Part shown: in pieces, positions 57,913 to 64,000 of the stretch
Layout: every line of letters begins with the position of its first letter
How positions within the stretch are numbered: the first letter of the stretch is position 1
Source: Helcococcus kunzii ATCC 51366
Lineage (GTDB): Bacteria > Bacillota > Clostridia > Tissierellales > Peptoniphilaceae
NCBI RefSeq assembly: GCF_000245755.1
Contig: NZ_JH601088.1
Location: 1,616,111-1,680,110 of the forward strand
Length of the DNA stretch: 64,000 nt
Direction: 5' to 3'
Position numbers and translations under genes: made by a program
The notes under the pieces: generated by a model
What the model saw: only the letters and a program-made list of their open reading frames with translations
Database searches by the model: none
What the model was told of the DNA's origin: nothing

Positions 57913-58626
57913 TTATTTTTTCCTGATATATTTAAATTCAATATCCTCTAAATTAACATACGAATTAGTATATTCAACATTTATGTTGTCTTCTGTTTTT
58001 CCTATATATGTAGTCTTAAATACAGAAGTATCTTTTTTATTATCTAAAATAATGTTAACTTTTTCATCTACTATCACCTCAGTTATTTTATCAAATTTAA
58101 CAGGTCTTTTACCTTTGTATTCCATATATTCATAAAGTGAAGATTCGCTAAAATCATATCTTATAGCATCAATAAATTGCTTAAATGGAAAATATGTATA
58201 CTCTAAACTAGCTGGCTTTGAATCAACATATCTAATTCTACAAAGCTCATATATTGCATCAACTGAATTAAAAAATTTCTTAAAGTCTTTATTATCATAG
58301 ATAACTTTAAAGGATAATACTCTGCTATTTGTATATCTACCTAGAGCAGACATATTTAAATTAAATGAATCTGGTGTAAAACTTGAAACTACCATCTTTC
58401 CTCTAGAATTTTTAATATTAGCTACAAAGGTACCACTACCATGTAATCTATATAAAATTCTATCTTCCACAAGCTTTGAAATGGCATTTCTAACGCTCAT
58501 TCTATTTATATCTAAATCTTCAGAAATTTTTCTTTCTGACGGTATTTTTGATCCAGGCTTATATTCTAAATTGTGAATTTTATCAAGAATGTAATCTTGA
58601 ACTTGTTTATAAAGATATTCCTTCAT
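57913..58626 (-). CDS. GntR/HutC family regulator with UTRA domain (FrlR-like by context)
   Basis: About 237 residues from ATG 58626 (MKEYLYKQVQDYIL), with GAGGAT upstream that itself overlaps an in-frame TTG. Winged HTH at ~5-70 (PSERKISEDLDINRMSVRNAISKLVEDRILYRLHGSGTF), UTRA at ~90-235. It lies upstream of the Amadori-compound PTS operon and probably controls it. Its start overlaps the end of the preceding small gene by 20 bp. Confidence 0.88.
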   Translation of the reverse strand: MKEYLYKQVQDYILDKIHNLEYKPGSKIPSERKISEDLDINRMSVRNAISKLVEDRILYRLHGSGTFVANIKNSRGKMVVSSFTPDSFNLNMSALGRYTNSRVLSFKVIYDNKDFKKFFNSVDAIYELCRIRYVDSKPASLEYTYFPFKQFIDAIRYDFSESSLYEYMEYKGKRPVKFDKITEVIVDEKVNIILDNKKDTSVFKTTYIGKTEDNINVEYTNSYVNLEDIEFKYIRKK

Positions 58627-59116
58627 TATAATTATCCTCAAAAATAAAAGTTTCTAAATTTGTAAATTCTTCTTTATATAGAATTATTTCAGAATTCTGA
58701 TAATATTTTGTTTTTATCAACAATATCTGATCACCGAAATTTACATTTAAGCTGCTACATTCACTATCTGAAGCATATACACATAACAAAGTTCTTTCAA
58801 CTAAATTTACTGGATTTAAAAAGTTATCTTCAAATTTTAATAATTTAATTAAGGAATTTGTATTTGGTATATTTTCATTTAGATTTCTTTTTAGCAACCT
58901 AAAAACATTATGAGAGATAGTTTTATTTTCTCTATCCAAAATATCATATTTTAATAAAATTATTTCTTGATTATTTTTACAATTAAACAGTCTATCAGTA
59001 AATTTACTTCCTTTTTGACTAGATACTTCCAAGTTCTTTAATTTTACTGTATTAGTTTTATAAAAATTAATCCAAAATTTTTCATCGTCAATATTTCTTA
59101 TATACTTTTTATTCAT
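58607..59116 (-). CDS. UTRA-like effector-domain protein without DNA-binding domain
   Basis: About 169 residues from ATG 59116 (MNKKYIRNIDDEK), after AAGGTGA. The pattern ERTLLCVYASDSECSSLNVNFGDQILLIKTKYYQNSEIILYKEEFTN is like the C-terminal half of UTRA domains, and the N-terminal half also fits the fold, but there is no helix-turn-helix. It is translationally coupled to the full GntR regulator. It could act as an effector-binding partner that forms mixed dimers with it. This reading is inference; similarity is weak. Confidence 0.6.
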   Translation of the reverse strand: MNKKYIRNIDDEKFWINFYKTNTVKLKNLEVSSQKGSKFTDRLFNCKNNQEIILLKYDILDRENKTISHNVFRLLKRNLNENIPNTNSLIKLLKFEDNFLNPVNLVERTLLCVYASDSECSSLNVNFGDQILLIKTKYYQNSEIILYKEEFTNLETFIFEDNYNEGISL

Positions 59117-59297
59117 ATAAATCACCTTAATTAAAAATATTTTATTATTAAATAAATTCTACCATATAAACTTTTATATTTTTGTTGAAACTCAAGAATG
59201 ATTTTTTCCTATTAATAAATTTATCAGAATTTTATAAATGAAAATAAATATAGATATCAATATTAAAATCTATATTTTTATATTAATTTTAAATTTT

Positions 59298-59332
59298 AAG
59301 GGAGATTTATCATTTATCAAATAGCCTCCCTC
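59298..59332 (-). terminator. Terminator of the 5-deoxyribose/MTR salvage operon
   Basis: AAGGGAG and CTCCCT arms with a long AT-rich loop, 15 bp after the isomerase stop. Confidence 0.6.
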
Positions 59333-59346
59333 AAATATATATTAAA

Positions 59347-60399
59347 TTAATAAAATTCTTCCGTACTTTGTTCAAAATATTTTTTTAATTCATTAGGAAC
59401 AAAAAAACCCTTATCAGTTACAATACACTTAACAAATTTTGAATCTGTATAATCAAAAGATGGATAATACCCTTTCACTTTTTCATTTACATGTTTAACA
59501 CCATTAAACACTAAAACATCTTCTGGATTTCTCATTTCAATTTTAATATCTTCCCTAGATTTTTTTCCTTTATCTGGAATACCTGTAACATAGTACGGAA
59601 CATTATAATTATCACACAATAAAGCTATTTGCAAAGTCCCAACTTTATTAACTACCGATCCATCTTCCAAGATAGTGTCCGCCGCAGAAGTGAAAACGTC
59701 AATCAGACCTTTACTTAATATATCAGCTACCATATTGTCTGTAATCACCGTAGTATCAAATCCTTCTTCAGCAAAACATGACGCTGTCAATCTTGCTCCT
59801 TGTAAAAACGGTCTTGTTTCTGCACATATTACTTTTATTTTTTTATTTCTCGATTTTAAAGCTCTTATTAAGGCACCAATGATAGTTTCTCCATAACATT
59901 GAGTAAGCAATGTTCCATTTTCAGGAATTAGTTTAACTAAATTATCTCCTACTTTCTGCATAGTAGAGTATCTTCTGTTTAAGGAGTTTATTGTATCTTC
60001 AACAATTGCAGATATTGGATCTACATTATTTATAATAGAAGTTTTAGCTATTTTTAGACATCTATCTGTAATCTTTCCATATCTACTTGCCGTAGTTACT
60101 CTAGAATTTTTTAATTCTTCACAAGCTTTTTCTAAATATTTTATTCTGTCTTCACCTTTCATGTTTCGAGATTCATAAGCCGCTAGTGCCATCCCCATAC
60201 CAACCGCAGTATATGGTCCCGCACTCTGAGTAACAAGGTTTTGTATAGCCAAAACCACATCTTTATAACTATAACACTCTACATATTTTATTTCCTTAGG
60301 ATAAACCCTTCTATCTAGAATCTTTACTATTCCATTTTCATACCAAGCAACATTTTCATACTTTAATAAAAATGGCATACCTTGATCTTCACGATTCAT
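59347..60399 (-). CDS. MtnA-like sugar-1-phosphate isomerase (eIF-2B alpha family)
   Basis: About 350 residues from ATG 60399 (MNREDQGMPFLLKYEN), with AGAGGG upstream; a longer start at 60423 overlaps the dehydrogenase gene. MtnA features: YENVAWYENGIVKILDRRVYP at the N-terminus, catalytic-Cys region LTQCYGETIIGAL, AETRPFLQGARLTA, and SAADTILEDGSVVNKVGTLQIALLC with the catalytic Asp. Isomerises 5-methylthioribose-1-P or 5-deoxyribose-1-P to the ribulose form. With the kinase and class II aldolase in the same operon this fits the DHAP shunt (DrdI/MtnA). Confidence 0.85.
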   Translation of the reverse strand: MNREDQGMPFLLKYENVAWYENGIVKILDRRVYPKEIKYVECYSYKDVVLAIQNLVTQSAGPYTAVGMGMALAAYESRNMKGEDRIKYLEKACEELKNSRVTTASRYGKITDRCLKIAKTSIINNVDPISAIVEDTINSLNRRYSTMQKVGDNLVKLIPENGTLLTQCYGETIIGALIRALKSRNKKIKVICAETRPFLQGARLTASCFAEEGFDTTVITDNMVADILSKGLIDVFTSAADTILEDGSVVNKVGTLQIALLCDNYNVPYYVTGIPDKGKKSREDIKIEMRNPEDVLVFNGVKHVNEKVKGYYPSFDYTDSKFVKCIVTDKGFFVPNELKKYFEQSTEEFY

Positions 60400-60413
60400 T
60401 GTTTCCCTCTTTC

Positions 60414-61580
60414 CTATAAGCATAATTTCAACACATCTATTATTTTTTTATTATCCAAAGGATAATAATGACCAATTTTAATTGTATTATTTTGAGTCGC
60501 TCGATTAGCCATATCTTCAAAATGAATAGAATCAATATCTAATTCACTTAATTTCGTTTTTAAACCTAATGATTTGAAAATATCCTCAAATTTATCCGCT
60601 AATACTATACACATTTCGGATTCTGTAAAAGAATTATAGTCAATATCAAATACCCTATTTGAAAGTTGAGCAATCTTCTTAGGATTTTTTCTAGACATAT
60701 ATCTTATATATCCTAATATAACAATAGCCATACCTTCTCCATGTGTCACATTATATTGTGCACTTATTTCATGTTCAATTCTATGTGAAGCCCAATCTGA
60801 TTCCCTTCCAGTATCTAATAGATTGTTATGCGCAATTGTTGCTAACCATTGAATTTCTGATCTAACATTAATATTATTTGGATCTTTTATTATTTTATAA
60901 GCATTTAATAATAAAGCTTTTATTGCTCCTTCAATTAAATAGTCTGTAACATCTACATTTTTGACATTTGTAAAATATCTCTCAAGCAAATGAGATAAAA
61001 TGTCAGCAATACCCACTGAAGTTTGGTAGAGAGGCAAGCTGAGAGTATACACAGGGTTCATTGCAGCAAAAACAGGAATTATACGATCATCTTCAAACCC
61101 TTTTTTATAAAGTCCGTTATTTATTATTGTAGCATTGGATGTTTCTGAGCCACTTGCTGGAATTGTTGATATTACCCCCACAGGAATAACTTCTACTATT
61201 TTAGCTTTTCCTTCAAAAAAATCCCAAACATCTCCCTCATATTTTATCCCAATAGATACAGCTTTAGCAGTGTCTATTGCACTCCCCCCACCTACCGCGA
61301 TAATAAAATCGACCCTTTCCTCTCGAGAAATATTGATTAAATCTCTAGTCAGTTCGACTTTTGGGTTAGGTACTACTTTATCACTTTCTATCATATCAAT
61401 ACTTAAATCCTTACAAATATTAACAATATTATCATAAATTCCTAATTTTTTTACATATTCACCACCATAAATTAATAGCATTTTTCGTACTTTTCTTAAT
61501 TCTAATACTTTTTTTATATCATCAAAGATAGTCTGACCAAAAAATATTTTGGATGGATTATAGTATTTAAAATCTAACAT
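60414..61580 (-). CDS. Iron-containing alcohol dehydrogenase
   Basis: 388 residues, class III Fe-ADH of the butanol dehydrogenase type. NAD-binding GGGSAIDTAKAVS (~97-109); metal ligands in VGIADILSHLLERYF (Asp, His), SDWASHRIEHE and YNVTHGEGMAI (His). Starts MLDFKYYNPSKIFFG. Inside an operon with a sugar-phosphate aldolase it probably reduces the aldehyde released (acetaldehyde or methylthioacetaldehyde) to the alcohol. Aldehyde identity is inferred. Confidence 0.9.
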   Translation of the reverse strand: MLDFKYYNPSKIFFGQTIFDDIKKVLELRKVRKMLLIYGGEYVKKLGIYDNIVNICKDLSIDMIESDKVVPNPKVELTRDLINISREERVDFIIAVGGGSAIDTAKAVSIGIKYEGDVWDFFEGKAKIVEVIPVGVISTIPASGSETSNATIINNGLYKKGFEDDRIIPVFAAMNPVYTLSLPLYQTSVGIADILSHLLERYFTNVKNVDVTDYLIEGAIKALLLNAYKIIKDPNNINVRSEIQWLATIAHNNLLDTGRESDWASHRIEHEISAQYNVTHGEGMAIVILGYIRYMSRKNPKKIAQLSNRVFDIDYNSFTESEMCIVLADKFEDIFKSLGLKTKLSELDIDSIHFEDMANRATQNNTIKIGHYYPLDNKKIIDVLKLCL

Positions 61581-61635
61581 AGTATCTCCTTAAAAAATAT
61601 TTACTAAATAAAAGTTAAGGCTTTATATTTTATAC

Positions 61636-62313
61636 TTAACTAAAATAGTTTTTTGATTTATTTAATTCTTCTTTTTGACCATAACTTTTAAATTTATCTA
61701 TTACAACATCAATCTCATTTTTTGATAGATAATTGGGTGTACCTGCACATAAACATTTCCATTGAATTTCAGACACCCATTCACATGTAGCTGCAAGACC
61801 ATATGCAGCATTAAGACTTTTTCCCACAGTTATTATCCCATGATTTTCCATTAAACAAGCATTGCATTCACCTATTGTATTATAAACAGACTTTGCTAAT
61901 TCTTTTGTACCGTATGTATGATACGGTGAAATAGGGACTTCAGCCGCGCCTACATCTGCTAATACGTAATGAACCGGCTTTATCGTTTGTTTCATAGACG
62001 CAAGAACTGTACAATAAATAGAATGAGTATGAACAACAGAATTTATACTGTCTCTTAATTTATACATATAAATGTGTAAATCACATTCACTAGACGGCTT
62101 TCTATTTCCTTCAATTATATTTTTACTCATATCTATAACTACTATATCTTCTGGTTTAAGTTCTAAATAATTCATACCAGAAGGAGTAATAGCAATATAA
62201 TTAAATTCTCTATTTATTATACTAATGTTTCCTGCTGTTCCTTTCGTTAAATTATCTTCTACTAGTTTTTTTGAGTAAGCACATATTTCTTCTCTTTCTT
62301 TTTTCATCAACAT
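61636..62313 (-). CDS. Class II sugar-phosphate aldolase (FucA/DrdA-like)
   Basis: 225 residues. Start ATG 62313 with AGGAG seven bases upstream. Zinc ligands VVHTHSIYC (His, His) and ENHGIITVG (His); catalytic Glu in SSECDLHIYMY; NISIINREFNYIAITPSGMNY binds phosphate. Splits 5-deoxyribulose-1-P or 5-methylthioribulose-1-P to DHAP and an aldehyde in the DHAP shunt. Fuculose-1-P aldolase is possible from sequence alone, but the kinase and isomerase partners favour the shunt. Confidence 0.88.
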   Translation of the reverse strand: MLMKKEREEICAYSKKLVEDNLTKGTAGNISIINREFNYIAITPSGMNYLELKPEDIVVIDMSKNIIEGNRKPSSECDLHIYMYKLRDSINSVVHTHSIYCTVLASMKQTIKPVHYVLADVGAAEVPISPYHTYGTKELAKSVYNTIGECNACLMENHGIITVGKSLNAAYGLAATCEWVSEIQWKCLCAGTPNYLSKNEIDVVIDKFKSYGQKEELNKSKNYFS

Positions 62314-62322
62314 AATTTACTC

Positions 62323-63531
62323 CTATCGATTAATTTTTACTGTACTATATTGTTTAATAATTTCATCTCCACATCTAATATTTTTTCGATTAATTATTAG
62401 TGTAATTCCTAATTCAATGAGCTGTTTGTGTAATTTATATTTATCTACGGTTTCTATATCTGTGACTTCTAACACTTTTGAGTCCCCAACAGTTCTTCGG
62501 ATAATTTCTGTACCGGCATATCCTAAAGAATCAGATAATATTTCGTCTAAATACTGATTCATGAATTCATTATTATATATAGGTAATTTAACTCTTTCCT
62601 TAAATTTATTTTTAAATTTTTTACTAAATAAATCATATATTTCTGAAATTTGATTTTTTACCCATTCTATATATTCTGTATTTTCAGGATCTGTTATTTC
62701 TTTGTTTGCTAAAGAAAAAAATAGATTTCCAATTACATTCCCAATATCATAACCAGCAGGCCCATAAAATGCAAATTCTGGATCAATAACCTTGATTCCA
62801 TTTTGATTAATAAAAATTGAACCCGAATGTAAATCTCCATGTATCAACGACTGTGAATAATTCATAAACCTATTTCTTAAATATCCTACTTCCGTATGTA
62901 ACTTTTGATTATTATATAGATTTTCTTCAACAAATTGTTCTAAACCTTCAACAATAATATTTCTATTTTTATAGTTATAATAAGGTTCAGTAAATACTAA
63001 ATCCTCTGAAATATCACATAAATCAATATTAGTAAATAATTTCACTTTCTCTTTCTTTTCATGTCTATCAATAATCAAATCAGTTGTTTCTAATAGAGTT
63101 TCAACTAAGTAAGTTGTTATATCTTTTGAAAAATTATTAAAAATTTTTCCTTTGTTAATTTCATATCTCATATTTTTATATTCAGAAATATCTTCCATTA
63201 TCATACAATACATATTATTATCATAATAATATACTTTTGGAACATATTTAGGAACTAATTCATTTTGTTTTTTTAATATTTCATATTCTATTTTATTTCT
63301 ATTTAAATCTAAGTTTCTTCCTGAAGATCTCAATTTATCATCAGCTTGTTTTACTACTACAGAATTATCTGTATCTTCATCCCAAACTTTAAATACATAA
63401 TTAATATTCCCATCACTTAGCTCTTTAGATTTTAAATTAATACTATTTTTAAAAATATCCAATTTATCTTTTACAAAATCGATTACAGTATTTTCATTCA
63501 ATAAAAAATGAGAATCATATATATTTTTCAT
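62323..63531 (-). CDS. 5-Methylthioribose/5-deoxyribose kinase (MtnK/DrdK-like)
   Basis: 402 residues, the usual MtnK length. Catalytic loop LIHGDLHSGSIFI and metal-binding VIDPEFAFYGPAGYDIGNVIGNL are the MTR kinase signatures. Phosphorylates C1 of the free sugar. First visible enzyme gene after the transporter gene, followed 10 bp later by the aldolase. Confidence 0.9.
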   Translation of the reverse strand: MKNIYDSHFLLNENTVIDFVKDKLDIFKNSINLKSKELSDGNINYVFKVWDEDTDNSVVVKQADDKLRSSGRNLDLNRNKIEYEILKKQNELVPKYVPKVYYYDNNMYCMIMEDISEYKNMRYEINKGKIFNNFSKDITTYLVETLLETTDLIIDRHEKKEKVKLFTNIDLCDISEDLVFTEPYYNYKNRNIIVEGLEQFVEENLYNNQKLHTEVGYLRNRFMNYSQSLIHGDLHSGSIFINQNGIKVIDPEFAFYGPAGYDIGNVIGNLFFSLANKEITDPENTEYIEWVKNQISEIYDLFSKKFKNKFKERVKLPIYNNEFMNQYLDEILSDSLGYAGTEIIRRTVGDSKVLEVTDIETVDKYKLHKQLIELGITLIINRKNIRCGDEIIKQYSTVKINR

Positions 63532-63541
63532 TTATCCCCCT

Positions 63542-64000
63542 TTATTTATCAGCTAACTTTTTAGCTCTTTTATATCCTATACCGAATATTATAAATAATA
63601 AGCCAAAAATGACCATTAATATTGAATACCATACAAATGGCATTATGGATACAGGCGAAATGCCAGCCATAGTGCCTGCCACTAGCAATTGTCCTGCGTA
63701 TGGAGTTAATCCATTAAAAGCTGATGAAAATAAGTCTAATATACTAGCAGTTCTTGCAGGAGCTATATCATATTGTTGAGATACATCTTTCGCAATTGGA
63801 CCTACCGCAATTATTGCCATAGTATTATTAGTTGTAAATACATCTACCAAAGATACCAAAACTGCTATACTTATTTCTGCACCCTTTCTAGATTTTGTAT
63901 TCTTAGCTAAATTGTTAAGTAACCAATCAATACCTCCAAGGTATTTCATCATACCAATAACACCGCCAACAAAAACTGCAATTATCGCCATATCTTGCAT
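63542..64000 (-). CDS. NhaC-family transporter, C-terminal part (5' end outside window)
   Basis: The 152 visible codons are open to the window edge; the ATG at 64000 is probably internal because NhaC proteins have about 430-500 residues. Four hydrophobic segments, with FTTNNTMAIIAVGPIAK and DLFSSAFNGLTPYAGQLLVAG typical of NhaC/ArsB-type antiporters. Ten bases before the kinase gene, so it is probably the uptake system for the deoxyribose/methylthioribose compound or its nucleoside. This substrate is inferred from context. Confidence 0.8.
   Translation of the reverse strand: MQDMAIIAVFVGGVIGMMKYLGGIDWLLNNLAKNTKSRKGAEISIAVLVSLVDVFTTNNTMAIIAVGPIAKDVSQQYDIAPARTASILDLFSSAFNGLTPYAGQLLVAGTMAGISPVSIMPFVWYSILMVIFGLLFIIFGIGYKRAKKLADK

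Noticed and set aside
59126..59297. Operator for the GntR regulator at 57913
   Set aside because: The AT-rich region before the UTRA-like gene shows no palindrome of the TGGTNNTNACCA type or other convincing repeat.

Overview
The window is low-GC DNA with strong GGAGG ribosome binding sites, several Gram-positive surface proteins, and many PTS systems. That pattern fits an anaerobic coccus of the Peptoniphilaceae type (Anaerococcus, Finegoldia, Helcococcus or a relative). The genus is an inference from gene content. I see no tRNA, rRNA, cas genes or replication genes. Nearly all of it is accessory: host-glycan breakdown, sugar import, adhesion and their regulators.

Layout. (1) 1-10 kb: two large surface adhesins transcribed divergently. 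One is a 3'-truncated protein with at least 16 tandem G5 domains. The other carries two thioester (TQXA) domains, Cna-B stalk domains and an LPXTG-like anchor. (2) 10-12.7 kb: an 881-bp internally deleted IS150-like element, a TetR regulator, and a broken MMPL exporter gene whose promoter still has two palindromic operators. (3) 12.7-17.3 kb: a cell-surface GH110 alpha-1,3-galactosidase gene broken by three frameshifts. (4) 18-24 kb: a GntR-controlled operon with a ribose-type ABC importer, ManNAc-6-P epimerase and ManNAc kinase. It is bracketed by two near-identical arrays of 53-bp hairpin units. (5) 25-31 kb: a mannose-family PTS without EIIA, divergent from a tagatose-6-P kinase, AgaS and tagatose-bisphosphate aldolase. 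(6) 31.9-37.5 kb: a 1864-residue surface GH31 enzyme, probably an alpha-N-acetylgalactosaminidase, with the same C-terminal wall-binding module as the GH110 protein. (7) 38.5-46.5 kb: a second mannose-family PTS with YajC, a GntR regulator, a fructose PTS and 1-phosphofructokinase. (8) 47-53.3 kb: a PRD regulator, a fructose-family PTS and a frameshifted GH38 alpha-mannosidase. (9) 53.5-59.1 kb: an Amadori-compound (fructoselysine-like) PTS operon with deglycase, epimerase, GntR and a stand-alone effector-domain protein. (10) 59.3-64 kb: a 5-deoxyribose or methylthioribose salvage operon (kinase, isomerase, aldolase, alcohol dehydrogenase) with a NhaC-like transporter running off the end.

How it fits together. 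The GH110 and GH31 enzymes would trim terminal alpha-Gal and alpha-GalNAc from mucin or blood-group glycans at the cell surface. The mannose-family PTSs, AgaS, LacC and LacD would carry amino sugars into glycolysis by the tagatose route. A 12-bp operator, TGGTNNTNACCA, lies just downstream of the -10 box at four of these promoters, with further copies nearby, and defines a candidate GntR regulon.

The most unusual signal is not a gene. At least eight intergenic places carry inverted-repeat units (about 38-42 bp) repeated every 51-53 bp, which is five turns of B-DNA. The arm sequences differ from array to array (ACATGT, TTAGCACCA, TATGGTC, TTCAGC, TTGGYACC types) but the geometry is the same. 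They cluster around the sugar and surface-glycosidase loci, often with GT-rich strand-asymmetric blocks and ATACCCC/GGGGTAT hairpins. I know of no named element with this design.
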